DNA from: Clostridiales bacterium
GTDB lineage: Bacteria > Bacillota > Clostridia > Christensenellales > CAG-314
Direction of reading: 5' to 3'
DNA length: 64,000 bases
Assembly (NCBI GenBank): GCA_022508375.1
Contig: JAFLVJ010000006.1
Span: 44,604 to 108,603, forward strand
Shown here: positions 1-7,776 of the stretch, piece by piece
How positions within the stretch are numbered: position 1 is the stretch's first letter
Layout of the letters: each line of letters begins with the position of its first letter
The notes under the pieces: model-generated
Databases searched by the model: none
The model's input: the letters and a program-made list of their open reading frames with translations, nothing else
What the model was told of the DNA's origin: nothing
Program-made: the position numbers and the translations under genes

Positions 1-59
1 GTCTGTTCGATTACCAAGGACAAAAGTTGCCTGCCTTTGACGCTTTTAGAAAAAAGTAA
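1..59 (+). CDS. C-terminal end of a GH53-like endo-galactanase (partial)
   Basis: The window opens inside a reading frame (third frame) that ends with TAA at 57-59 and reads LFDYQGQKLPAFDAFRKK. The pattern LFD-x-x-G-x-x-LPA/S-x-x-x-F is typical of the last residues of GH53 arabinogalactan endo-beta-1,4-galactanases, where the barrel ends. GH53 enzymes cut pectic galactan to galacto-oligosaccharides, which fits the galactose genes at 37-42 kb. Only 18 residues are visible, so the family is a moderate guess; another TIM-barrel glycosidase is possible. Confidence 0.5.
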   Translation, partial: LFDYQGQKLPAFDAFRKK

Positions 60-138
60 ACGTGATAAAAACAAAGCAAACCTAAACAAGTATTTTAACT
101 GATTGAATAATCAGCTCAAAAATAAAATGGAGGTAAAT

Positions 139-2811
139 ATGAAGAAAAAAATTGCAATCATTGTGTTGGCAACAGTTTTAGCGCTAAGTGTAATCTTAGT
201 TGTTGCCTGCAATAAAGTAAAAGGTGAATTTACCTTTTTCCCTTCATCGGCAAGTGGAGTAAAAACCGGTAACGCCGAGAAGGTTATGCCTACGGAATTT
301 GCCGAAACGGCAGACGAACCCAGCGTAATGATTCACTACTGGCGTAGCAAGGCCAACGACTACAAGAGTTGGGGATTCTGGCTGTGGGCAGATGGCAAGG
401 AGGGAGAAGTATATCCCATTCAGTACCAAGACGAATACGGCAGCGTAACAATTGTCAAGCTTTCCACACTGGGCGTGACGGAAACGGGCAAGATCGGTAT
501 TATCGCTCGCGAGCAGGACGCTTGGAACAAGGACACCGAAGCGGACAGATTTATTAACCTTCCCGAGTACGCGAAAGACGCCAATAACTACTATCACGTG
601 TACCTGTATCAAGGTGATAAAAACCTGTACAAGGATATTGATGAACTGACTCACGGTTTGAGCGCAACGTTTAGCGACGAAACGAGAATCACCATCAAAT
701 CCAAGGCGGCAGTAAGCCACGTCGAACTGCTCGAAGGCGACACTGTTATAGGTACAGGCGATACTGAAGGTTCCAGCACAATCACATTTGACTTTGCATC
801 AGGACAAAAACCCGACATTACCAAAGCTTATACGGTAAAAGCTGTGTTTAAAGCAGATAACTACAGCGCAGAATGCAATGTAGAAATTACTTCTTTGTAC
901 GATACGGAAATGTTTAACGAATTTTACTACGACGGAGAGCTTGGCGCAATCTACTCGGCTAAGCAAACTGAATTTAAAGTGTGGTCTCCTGTTTCCAGCA
1001 AGATAGTGCTGAACGTCTATGAAAAGGGCGACGGTGAAGAAACTCCCAAAACATACGAAATGAAACTGGGCAAAAAACAGGAAAAGGGTGTTTTCTCCGT
1101 TACAGTTAAGGGTGATTTAGCAGGAAAGTACTACACCTATACCGTATATAACTATCAACATCCCACCGGCGCAGAAATCGTTGACCCCTACGCTAAGAGC
1201 GCAGGATTAAACGGTGCAAGAGGACAAATCGTCAACTTCGCCGATACTAATCCCGACGGATGGGACCGCGTAAAAGCTTACGCTTACGACGCTAACGAAC
1301 TTGTCGTATGGGAAACTCACGTTGCCGATGTAACTTCGTCCGAAACATGGACGGGAACGGAAGCCAACCGCAAAAAGTTCCTCGGTATGATCGAATCCGG
1401 CACAACCTATAATGGAGTCAAGACGGGTTATGACCACATCGTAGAACTGGGCGTAAACGCAGTGCAATTGGTTCCCATCTTCGACCAAGCCAACAACGAA
1501 GCTAACGTTTCCTTCAACTGGGGTTACAACCCGTTGAACTACAACGTACTTGAAGGCGCATATTCGTCTAACGCTTCCGACGGTTACGTTCGTATTAAGG
1601 AATTTAAGCAACTTGTTCAAAAGTTTAACGACGCAGGCATCAATATCATCATGGACGTAGTTTATAACCACGTCAACGCTGCAATCGGATCCAACTTCGA
1701 CGTTCTTATGCCCGGTTACTACTACCGTTACGACGGTTCCGGCGACATGTCAAACGGTTCAGGTTGCGGTAACGAAACGGCAAGCGATCACTACATGTTC
1801 CGTAAGTTCATGATTGACTCGGTATGCTTCTGGGCGAAAGAGTACAAACTCGGCGGTTTCCGTTTCGACTTGATGGGATTGCACGATATCGAAACTATGG
1901 ATATGCTTACAGCCGCTCTCAAGAAGATTAACCCTGCAATCGTCGTTTACGGTGAGCCTTGGACGGGTGGCACAACCACGTTGAAATCCGAATTGCAAGC
2001 TAAGCAAGCCAACGCTAATAAATTCGTAGGTTACGGACAATTTAACGATCAAATGCGCGACGCGCTCATTAAGGGCGGTTTGAGCGGCGCTTCCGAAAAA
2101 GGTTGGGCAACAGGCGGCACATCAACAGCCAACCTTGTAAACGGTCTCATGGGCTACACAGGCGGTACAATCAAGGATCTGTACAAGACCGTTAACTATG
2201 TAACCTGTCACGATAACTACACGTTGCATGACCGTATTATTGCTACGGGACAATTCGGCACGGCAGCAGACGTCTTCAGCGGAGCTATTGAGTTGACCGA
2301 AGAGCAGCAAGCAACTATTAAAAAGATGGCAATGCTGGCTAACTCGGTTGTGTTCAGCTCCAACGGCGTAAACTTCATGCTTGCAGGCGAGGAGTTCCTT
2401 CGCAGTAAGGCAGCAGGCGGTGCAGTGGGTGAACAAGTTCACAACTCCTACAACGCAAGCTACAAGGTAAACGAACTGGATTATGCGTTGAAGGTTGACA
2501 ATTACGATATGTTTGTAAACTATCAAAAACTCATCGCTTTCAAGAAGATGTTTGTCAAGGATTTCGGCTTGAACAGCAATGAAGCGGTTACAAGCAAATA
2601 CAGCGCTAAATTAGTCAACAACATGATTGAAATTACAATTTCAGCAGAGAACGGCAAGACGTGGAAGATAGTTCACGCTAACGGCTCGGTAGCGCAAGAT
2701 GCTACAGCTGACTTTGCAGGATACACGCTTTACCTCAACACGGTTGGCGGCGTAACGCTCAGCGCAAATACAAGCATACAAGCTTACCAAACAATTATTG
2801 CAAGTAAATAA
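139..2811 (+). CDS. pulA: Type I pullulanase, surface lipoprotein (GH13)
   Basis: Debranching enzyme that cleaves alpha-1,6 links in pullulan, starch or glycogen at the cell surface. The protein has 890 residues. ATG at 139 is preferred over the upstream TTG (103) because GGAGG lies just before it. The N-terminus is a lipoprotein signal with lipobox VVAC. A CBM41/PUD-like domain follows (HYWRSKANDYKSWGFWLW), then a CBM48-like module (VWSP region), then the GH13 barrel with FNWGYNP, DVVYNH, GFRFDLMG, YGEPW and CHDN. The nucleophile Asp is near residue 577, the acid/base Glu near 606 and the third carboxylate Asp near 692, so all catalytic residues are present. It follows a probable galactanase gene 80 bases upstream and ends at an intrinsic terminator. 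The YNWGYNP-type motif separates it from plain alpha-amylase. Confidence 0.93.
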   Translation: MKKKIAIIVLATVLALSVILVVACNKVKGEFTFFPSSASGVKTGNAEKVMPTEFAETADEPSVMIHYWRSKANDYKSWGFWLWADGKEGEVYPIQYQDEYGSVTIVKLSTLGVTETGKIGIIAREQDAWNKDTEADRFINLPEYAKDANNYYHVYLYQGDKNLYKDIDELTHGLSATFSDETRITIKSKAAVSHVELLEGDTVIGTGDTEGSSTITFDFASGQKPDITKAYTVKAVFKADNYSAECNVEITSLYDTEMFNEFYYDGELGAIYSAKQTEFKVWSPVSSKIVLNVYEKGDGEETPKTYEMKLGKKQEKGVFSVTVKGDLAGKYYTYTVYNYQHPTGAEIVDPYAKSAGLNGARGQIVNFADTNPDGWDRVKAYAYDANELVVWETHVADVTSSETWTGTEANRKKFLGMIESGTTYNGVKTGYDHIVELGVNAVQLVPIFDQANNEANVSFNWGYNPLNYNVLEGAYSSNASDGYVRIKEFKQLVQKFNDAGINIIMDVVYNHVNAAIGSNFDVLMPGYYYRYDGSGDMSNGSGCGNETASDHYMFRKFMIDSVCFWAKEYKLGGFRFDLMGLHDIETMDMLTAALKKINPAIVVYGEPWTGGTTTLKSELQAKQANANKFVGYGQFNDQMRDALIKGGLSGASEKGWATGGTSTANLVNGLMGYTGGTIKDLYKTVNYVTCHDNYTLHDRIIATGQFGTAADVFSGAIELTEEQQATIKKMAMLANSVVFSSNGVNFMLAGEEFLRSKAAGGAVGEQVHNSYNASYKVNELDYALKVDNYDMFVNYQKLIAFKKMFVKDFGLNSNEAVTSKYSAKLVNNMIEITISAENGKTWKIVHANGSVAQDATADFAGYTLYLNTVGGVTLSANTSIQAYQTIIASK

Positions 2812-2856
2812 TTGTAAAGCAACACAGTAAGGCAGCTAAAAGCTTTTACTAAACAA

Positions 2857-2891
2857 AAACAGGAAGAACCTTTGGTTTCTTCCTGTTTTTT
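2857..2891 (+). terminator. Intrinsic terminator after the pullulanase gene
   Basis: Inverted repeat AACAGGAAGAA / TTCTTCCTGTT, one bulged base in the upper stem, followed by a run of seven Ts. A-rich sequence on the left lets it act also for the convergent ComF gene. Confidence 0.8.
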
Positions 2892-2991
2892 TGTAATGCA
2901 ATAACAATATAAGTATATTTGTCAATATGCGAATAGTTTTCGTTGGCTATAATCGATAATAAGTACTTTAGTCGGATTTCTATTGTGTATT

Positions 2992-3738
2992 TTATTCGTA
3001 TTGAAAGTGTTCCTTGCGCGACGCAACGGTCAGTCCATATACGGCTGTTGCTCCTGCACGTTTCAGCACCTTGGCGCATTCGTTGAGCGTTGCGCCCGTT
3101 GTTTTTACGTCGTCAATTACCAGTACGCGTTTACCTTTGACATCCGCATTGATTTTGTATGCTCCGATAAGGTTTGTTTTGCGTTGGGCTTTATCCAATT
3201 GCTCTTGCGCCTCCGTTTCCTTGTGCTTGACGATGGCTTCAACTAACAATTCATCTTTGTTTTGTAAGTTGCAAAAGTACTTTGCCAATAGTTGCGCTTG
3301 ATTGTATCTGCGCTTGCGTAACGACTTGCGACTCATGGGTGCGAAGGTTACAATGTCGTAATCTAAGTTGGCATTTCGCGCCATAAATACAAGATACGGA
3401 GCAAAAGCTTTGGCGTGAGTTCCAAGATTGTTGAATTTCATTGCCAGGATCGCTTTTTGTACAGCGCCTTCGTAACTGAATACCGAATATGCCTTGTCGA
3501 AGTATATCTTGTCAAAGGCACAATTCTCGCAGTAGTCCTCCTCGCCGTCAATGCCTACGCCACAACGCTTGCAGGTTTTGCCGTTATTATAGATGACGTC
3601 TTTGGAACAATCCGCGCAAAAGCTCGTTGCGTCGAAAACGTCCTTACCGCACACAACGCAACGACACGTAGGCGCAAACATCTCAGTCAGTGCGTGCGAT
3701 ATGCTACGTGTAAATTTGTTTATAGAACGTGGTTTCAT
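2992..3738 (-). CDS. ComF-family phosphoribosyltransferase-like protein
   Basis: 248 residues, the usual length for ComFC/GntX proteins, which are linked to DNA uptake and recombination in Firmicutes; biochemical role not settled. An N-terminal zinc-finger region has paired cysteines (CVVCG, CADC, CKRCG, CENC). The C-terminal half carries the PRPP-binding loop VLVIDDVKTTGATLNEC and the usual NAQ/RYNQAQLLA segment. No clear Shine-Dalgarno precedes ATG at 3738. It begins one base after the stop of the XRE gene, so translation is probably coupled to that gene. No comFA helicase neighbour is in view. Confidence 0.85.
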   Translation of the reverse strand: MKPRSINKFTRSISHALTEMFAPTCRCVVCGKDVFDATSFCADCSKDVIYNNGKTCKRCGVGIDGEEDYCENCAFDKIYFDKAYSVFSYEGAVQKAILAMKFNNLGTHAKAFAPYLVFMARNANLDYDIVTFAPMSRKSLRKRRYNQAQLLAKYFCNLQNKDELLVEAIVKHKETEAQEQLDKAQRKTNLIGAYKINADVKGKRVLVIDDVKTTGATLNECAKVLKRAGATAVYGLTVASRKEHFQYE

Positions 3739-3739
3739 C

Positions 3740-3940
3740 TTAATAGTCGGTATTACCCAGTAGATAGTCGCAACTTACTCCAAAAAATCTGGCAATTTGT
3801 ACTAACATTGCGAAACTTGTTTCATGTCCATTATTTTCCCACTTCACTAAAGTGGTACGGTCAACTTTTAAAATATCAGCTAATTGCTGCTGACTCAAAC
3901 CTTTTTCAAGGCGCAATTCTTTTATTCTTTCTGCAAACAT
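3740..3940 (-). CDS. Small XRE-family HTH regulator
   Basis: 66-residue helix-turn-helix protein: RIKELRLEKGLSQQQLADILKVD then TTLVKWENN, ending FFGVSCDYLLGNTDY, the standard XRE/Cro fold with little else. ATG at 3940 is chosen because the HTH starts there; the longer frame to 3976 adds a non-homologous tail. Probable DNA-binding repressor that is co-transcribed with the ComF gene and may regulate itself through the inverted repeat just upstream. Its C-terminal signature recurs in the regulator remnant at 59.7-59.9 kb. Confidence 0.85.
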   Translation of the reverse strand: MFAERIKELRLEKGLSQQQLADILKVDRTTLVKWENNGHETSFAMLVQIARFFGVSCDYLLGNTDY

Positions 3941-3963
3941 ACATTTATTATGAGACAAATTGT

Positions 3964-3983
3964 CACACATTACCATATGTGTG
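3964..3983. promoter_or_regulatory. Candidate operator: inverted repeat upstream of the XRE gene
   Basis: CACACAT and ATGTGTG arms separated by six bases, 24 bases upstream of the chosen XRE start. A second perfect 10-bp palindrome, ATACGCGTAT, lies at 4001-4010. Dyads of this size are what small XRE dimers bind. Inference only. Confidence 0.4.
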
Positions 3984-4062
3984 GGAAATGGTCACATACG
4001 ATACGCGTATATAGTGGTAAATTCACGGTTGATATTATTTTATAATAAAATAGTGTAAACAC

Positions 4063-4091
4063 TTGAATTTAAACAATAAATATGTTACTAT
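4063..4091 (+). promoter_or_regulatory. Sigma-A promoter of the Mn riboswitch operon
   Basis: TTGAAT (4063-4068), a 17-base spacer and TACTAT (4086-4091). Predicted transcript start is near 4098, immediately before the riboswitch aptamer. Confidence 0.65.
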
Positions 4092-4097
4092 TGTTAT

Positions 4098-4232
4098 ACT
4101 CGTAAGGGAGTAGTTCGCTAGTTAATAGTTGTCGCGCCTACATTATGGAGTATCCAGGTTCGACATTGAAGAACGAGACTTATGCTGACTCAAGCCACTT
4201 GTGGCTATCGTTAGTGTAGTCTCGCTTTTTTT
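4098..4232 (+). promoter_or_regulatory. yybP-ykoY (Mn2+-sensing) riboswitch with expression platform
   Basis: The conserved 5' block AAGGGAGTAG (4103-4112) and the 3' block GAGACTTATGCTGAC (4175-4189) match the paired conserved regions of yybP-ykoY aptamers. GTAAG near 4102 can pair with CTTAT near 4179 as helix P1. The same 3' strand is also the left arm of the terminator at 4174-4232. Mn2+ binding, by holding P1 together, should therefore prevent the terminator and switch the genes on, as known for this class. The downstream genes, a cation antiporter and mntP, are classic members of this regulon, which supports the call. Confidence 0.88.
4174..4232 (+). terminator. Riboswitch-controlled intrinsic terminator
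   Basis: Outer stem CGAGACT (4174-4180) / AGTCTCG (4218-4224), middle stem CTGAC / GTTAG, apical stem AGCCA-CTTG-TGGCT, then T7. The left arm overlaps the 3' conserved strand of the Mn aptamer. Confidence 0.85.
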
Positions 4233-4267
4233 AACTGCCAAGCAACTTCTTTATCGTGGAGGTACAA

Positions 4268-5320
4268 ATGGTAGATTTACTCAACAAATGGATAAGCAAC
4301 TGGCACGTCGGGTTGCAAATAGCAATGTTCGTCGTTGGACTTGCCTTGGGCGTTTTTTGTTTGGTCAAGTTTTGCGACATGTTTGTGGATTCGTCCAGCG
4401 CCATTGCCAAGAAACTCAAGATTTCACCACTCATTATAGGCTTGACGATAGTGGCAATGGGTACGTCTTTACCCGAACTGGCGGTGTCGGTATCCGACTC
4501 GATATCCAATATAGGCGGAGGTAACTCTAACGTTGCAATCGGTAACGTCGTAGGTTCCAATATATGCAATATTTTGTTGGTGTTGGGATTCTCGTTGGTG
4601 TTTACGCCAATTGTGGTAAAAAAGAGCGTTTGCAAGCGTGAAATGCCTATTTTGCTGGGTGTAACGGCCATTACTGCAATATTTGTGTGCTTGTTCGGAC
4701 TTGGCTCGGTTACGGGTAACTTCGCCATCACACGTTGGGAAGGCATCATTCTCGTTGTGTTGATATTTGTCTATATCGGCTATTTGGTGTTTATGGCAAA
4801 GCGTCACCCCGAGGAGCTTGACGAGGCCGATGACGTAAAGGACATGCCGTGGTGGAAAGCAATCTTGTTTGTATTGTTGGGAGCTGCGGGCATAATCCTT
4901 GGCGGACAGTTTGTCGTTTTCGGTGCTAAGGGCTTGGCGTTGCAAGGTGCAGACGCCTTGAATGTGGACCATGATTTGGCGGAGTCACTTGTCGGCTTGA
5001 CAATAGTGGCAGTGGGTACTTCGTTACCCGAACTTGTAACAAGCACAATCGCGGCGAAAAAGGGACAAAACGAACTTGCGCTCGGTAATGTTATAGGAAG
5101 CAACATTTTCAATTCGTTGTTTGTGTTGGGTATTTCTTCAACAGTCAACCCGCTAACCACGGGTAGTCAGGTGCTTGTTGACGTTTTTGTGATGTTGGGT
5201 GTCACAGCAATGCTGTTTGTGTTCAGTCTCAGTGGCAAATTGCGTAAAGCGCACGGTTGGGTGCTGCTTGGATGCTATTTGGTGTATTTGACTTATCTTA
5301 TCGTACGTACACTAATATAA
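4268..5320 (+). CDS. Calcium/sodium antiporter family (CaCA) cation exporter
   Basis: 350-residue integral membrane protein with the two alpha-repeats of the Na+/Ca2+ exchanger family: GTSLPELAVSV followed by GNVVGSNICNILLVLG, and GTSLPELVTSTI followed by GNVIGSNIFNSLFVLG. The acidic Glu of each GTSLPE motif is the ion-binding residue in this family. About ten membrane segments are visible. ATG at 4268 is chosen for GGAGG at 4259-4263. First gene under the Mn riboswitch, so it may export Mn2+ or Ca2+ rather than serve only sodium-calcium exchange. mntP follows 19 bases later. Confidence 0.9.
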   Translation: MVDLLNKWISNWHVGLQIAMFVVGLALGVFCLVKFCDMFVDSSSAIAKKLKISPLIIGLTIVAMGTSLPELAVSVSDSISNIGGGNSNVAIGNVVGSNICNILLVLGFSLVFTPIVVKKSVCKREMPILLGVTAITAIFVCLFGLGSVTGNFAITRWEGIILVVLIFVYIGYLVFMAKRHPEELDEADDVKDMPWWKAILFVLLGAAGIILGGQFVVFGAKGLALQGADALNVDHDLAESLVGLTIVAVGTSLPELVTSTIAAKKGQNELALGNVIGSNIFNSLFVLGISSTVNPLTTGSQVLVDVFVMLGVTAMLFVFSLSGKLRKAHGWVLLGCYLVYLTYLIVRTLI

Positions 5321-5339
5321 TGTAAGTGGAGTTACTGGC

Positions 5340-5978
5340 ATGTGGGAACTGGTTGTTGTCAGTCTTGGCTTGGGCGTCGGTTTGGCGATGGATGCTTGCG
5401 CCGTATCTATGACTAACGGAATGAACGAACCGCAAATGAAATTAGGCAAAGCAACGCTTATTGCCTTTATGTATGCGTTTTTTCAGGCGTTGATGCCCAT
5501 GATTGGTTGGGTGTGCGTCAGTCTGGTTGCAACCAACTTTGCTCGGTTTGCCAAGTGGGTACCGTATATAGCGTTGGTGTTGTTGGCTATTATTGGCGGC
5601 AAGATGCTTTTCGACGGTATCAAGGAGGCTCACCAAGCGAAAAAATCCACAACGCAACCCGATGATACACAAAGCAACGGTACGGGTCGCAAATTGACCT
5701 TCGGTTTGTTGATAGTGCAAGCAATAGCCACAAGTATCGACGCGCTTTCAACGGGTTTTTCGCTTGCCAAGATTGCCGGCGATAATGCAGCAACCGACTG
5801 GTGGAAGGCACTGATATCCGCAGGATTGATTGCTATTGTAACATTTGCTATTTGTTTTGTGGCAGTGCGCTTGGGCAAGAAGTTCGGCAACAAGCTGGGC
5901 AACAAAGCGCAAATTCTCGGTGGTGTAATATTGATTGCAATTGGTCTCGAAATTTTCATCACAGGCGTGTTTTTCTAG
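5340..5978 (+). CDS. mntP: MntP manganese efflux pump
   Basis: 212 residues, about six membrane segments, and the two DUF204 half-repeats: LAMDACAVSMTNG near the N-terminus and ATSIDALSTGFSLA after the cytoplasmic loop. The Asp residues in each motif are those needed for Mn2+ export in MntP. Second gene of the riboswitch operon; GGAG precedes the ATG. Together with the antiporter it should lower cytoplasmic Mn2+ when the riboswitch senses excess. The loop around residue 100 is unusually rich in Gln, Thr and Lys. Confidence 0.92.
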   Translation: MWELVVVSLGLGVGLAMDACAVSMTNGMNEPQMKLGKATLIAFMYAFFQALMPMIGWVCVSLVATNFARFAKWVPYIALVLLAIIGGKMLFDGIKEAHQAKKSTTQPDDTQSNGTGRKLTFGLLIVQAIATSIDALSTGFSLAKIAGDNAATDWWKALISAGLIAIVTFAICFVAVRLGKKFGNKLGNKAQILGGVILIAIGLEIFITGVFF

Positions 5979-6046
5979 TCTAATGTTTTAACCGCTTGTA
6001 AAATATTTGACAATAAATCCAAAGTAGTGTAACATAAAACAAGCGT

Positions 6047-6200
6047 AATACGGAAGCGTATTTCGTCCGCATGGGCGAACGAAGGTTGCACTTTGTGCAA
6101 GCGAGCGTGGCGAGGGCATTGCCCGACCCCCAGCGGATTTCGAAGAAAACGCGTGAGTGGTCCTTATCCGAACGAAGTGAACGCCGACCACGGTTGAATT
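6047..6200. repeat. GC-rich hairpin-bearing intergenic element, candidate REP/MITE-like sequence
   Basis: About 150 bases, richer in G+C than the flanks and without a credible frame. Its left end is ATACG-GAAG-CGTAT. Inside are hairpins TTGCAC-TTT-GTGCAA and a GTGGTC / GACCAC pair near the right end. The 15-base string beginning AATACGGAAG at 6047-6061 recurs at 6246-6260, where it overlaps the first ten bases of tRNA-Ser. It could be a small mobile repeat or a decayed tRNA-linked duplication. Confidence 0.35.
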
Positions 6201-6250
6201 ATACAACTAAATAAGCGAGCAAAAACAACAAATAACAATAAAGTAAATAC

Positions 6251-6342
6251 GGAAGCGTATCGAAGTGGTCATAACGGCCCGCACTCGAAATGCGGTTACC
6301 GCCTCAAGCGGTACGTGGGTTCGAATCCCACCGCTTCCGCCA
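6251..6342 (+). tRNA. tRNA-Ser (CGA), CCA encoded
   Basis: 92 bases with a 7-bp acceptor stem GGAAGCG / CGCTTCC, anticodon loop CTCGAAA giving anticodon CGA, a long variable arm typical of serine tRNAs (ACCGCCTCAAGCGGT), T arm GTGGG-TTCGAAT-CCCAC, discriminator G and encoded CCA. It decodes UCG. It forms the left border of the accessory island. Confidence 0.95.
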
Positions 6343-6348
6343 GTAGCA

Positions 6349-6390
6349 AATAATACGAACCCATGGATAAGTGAGTTCGTATTATTTTTT
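6349..6390 (+). terminator. Terminator of tRNA-Ser
   Basis: Perfect 12-bp stem AATAATACGAAC / GTTCGTATTATT with a 14-base loop and a T run. Confidence 0.85.
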
Positions 6391-6554
6391 GCAAGAGATT
6401 GCTTTGGCGTGTGCGTCAGTATGAAAATCGAATCTCCGAAGCAGCAAGCAAAGGCAGACCGATTGAAACAACGTTTACGATTGAAGGTGTTTCCTACAAA
6501 GCCTTGAAAGTGGGCGACAAAATCTATGTGCCAGATAAGACACAAATAGTTTAA
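6390..6554 (+). pseudogene. 3' remnant of an unidentified gene downstream of tRNA-Ser
   Basis: An open frame with protein-like composition runs without a plausible start out of the tRNA terminator and ends with TAA at 6552-6554. It contains VRQYENRISEAASKG and GVSYKALKVGDKIYVP. It has no ribosome site, and the front is missing. It looks like the tail of a gene cut off by insertion or deletion next to the tRNA. Family not recognised. Confidence 0.4.
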
Positions 6555-6601
6555 TTTGACACTCAAAGTTAAAGCCGGGAATCCTTGTGGGTTCTCGGCT
6601 T

Positions 6602-7684
6602 CTATTGTTGAATTTTAGGAAAAGGTTTTTTAATTACAAAATCATTCAGATAATTTGACAACGTCAATAATAGATCACTTAAAACTTGACTGACTTCGGC
6701 AATGGGTAGCTTAAATTGTGCCTCAAACGCCTCTACAACAGGATCACTTTCCCAACACATATCTTGATAATCATAATGGGCGCAGTATTTACGAAGCTTA
6801 CTTGTGCAATATTTTCTATTTATATTTGATATAAATTTTTCAAATTCACAGTCAATTTCCAAATGAATATTATTTGCTCTACAATGATTTATTAAATTTT
6901 TTGTTCCTACGATTCCGCAAAACAAAGTCAAATATTTTATCTTTAAGTCAAGCACTTTTTCAAGATTAAACTTGGTTAAAATTTCATTGTACGCATTCAC
7001 AGAACAGAGAATATCCATAAAAGCCATCAAAACGGGAGGATTGTTCTGTATTCCAAAATTAACATAATTATAAGCCATATTTATGTCATAATAAACAGCT
7101 TCATCAAATGTAATTTTAGTAGTATTAGGTTCAATCTTTAGATGAGCAGCAGTAATCACATTTCCAATAAAACTAACCATCTGATAAATAAACGTTTGAA
7201 TTTGAGGTTGTATGTCATCAACGTATGAGCCAATTTCGCAACCTAAAGAAAGGCTGCTTAAATGATAATTATCAACAGGCTTATCGTTTATACACGCTAT
7301 ATAATAGTTATTGAACCGCCCAGCTTGATTCGGCCGCAAATTCGGAAATTCTTTACGAAGAAATTTATTGTATTCACTTTTATTGAAGTCGTTTAAGCAC
7401 CAATAAGTATTCTGTTGATCTAATTCTGCATACTGTTTCAAAAATATCGATCTTGCCTTTCCAACTTTAGTTTTAAGAGGTTTATTTTCGAAATTATATT
7501 TTGCCTTCTTATTATCAAAATATTCTTGTCCTGCATAAACAAAAACACACAAATATGGCACAACAGCGGCATAAATTGCAGCCCCTACATTATTGAACAA
7601 GCAACTTGATAAACATTCCGCAATTGCTTTGTAATCAAATGCTATTTCTGCACACGAATAGTCTTGCAATTCTTCTCTTGTCAT
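6602..7684 (-). CDS. Hypothetical protein, last cistron of the restriction-like operon
   Basis: 360 residues, not recognised. Largely helical; a hydrophobic patch NNVGAAIYAAVVPYLCVFVYAG lies at about residues 31-52, and scattered cysteines occur later (CGIVG, YCTSKLRKYC, MCWESD). No enzyme motif is apparent. The start at 7684 lies one base after the stop of the 23-residue membrane peptide and lacks its own Shine-Dalgarno, so translational coupling is likely. Its position as the last gene of a single-promoter unit with the methylase/helicase suggests an accessory or effector role, which is inference. The strong A+T bias resembles the other island genes rather than the chromosomal genes outside it. 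Confidence 0.7.
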   Translation of the reverse strand: MTREELQDYSCAEIAFDYKAIAECLSSCLFNNVGAAIYAAVVPYLCVFVYAGQEYFDNKKAKYNFENKPLKTKVGKARSIFLKQYAELDQQNTYWCLNDFNKSEYNKFLRKEFPNLRPNQAGRFNNYYIACINDKPVDNYHLSSLSLGCEIGSYVDDIQPQIQTFIYQMVSFIGNVITAAHLKIEPNTTKITFDEAVYYDINMAYNYVNFGIQNNPPVLMAFMDILCSVNAYNEILTKFNLEKVLDLKIKYLTLFCGIVGTKNLINHCRANNIHLEIDCEFEKFISNINRKYCTSKLRKYCAHYDYQDMCWESDPVVEAFEAQFKLPIAEVSQVLSDLLLTLSNYLNDFVIKKPFPKIQQ

Positions 7685-7685
7685 A

Positions 7686-7757
7686 TTATTTGTTATTTTT
7701 CATAAGTTGGGCGAAAAAGCCTATTATTAACGCAATTATACATACAATTATCCACAT
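7686..7757 (-). CDS. 23-residue single-pass membrane peptide between two island genes
   Basis: ATG at 7757 with GGAG ten bases upstream, TAA at 7686-7688. The peptide begins MWIIVCIIALIIGFFAQ and ends with a basic tail (MKNNK): one hydrophobic helix plus positive charge, like small toxic or regulatory membrane peptides. It begins 19 bases after the stop of the 264-residue gene and ends one base before the start of the 360-residue gene, so it fills the gap exactly. The good ribosome site and tight packing argue it is translated; its small size leaves doubt. Confidence 0.55.
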   Translation of the reverse strand: MWIIVCIIALIIGFFAQLMKNNK

Positions 7758-7776
7758 AATGTTCAATCTCCAACAC

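Noticed and set aside
6265..6507. 80-residue plus-strand frame starting inside tRNA-Ser
   Set aside because: It starts in the tRNA and crosses its terminator; the protein-like sequence is in another frame (remnant 6390-6554).
6207..6566. 119-residue minus-strand frame containing GSGGIRTH, antisense to tRNA-Ser
   Set aside because: It reads through the tRNA and its terminator on the opposite strand; such frames are a well-known annotation artefact.
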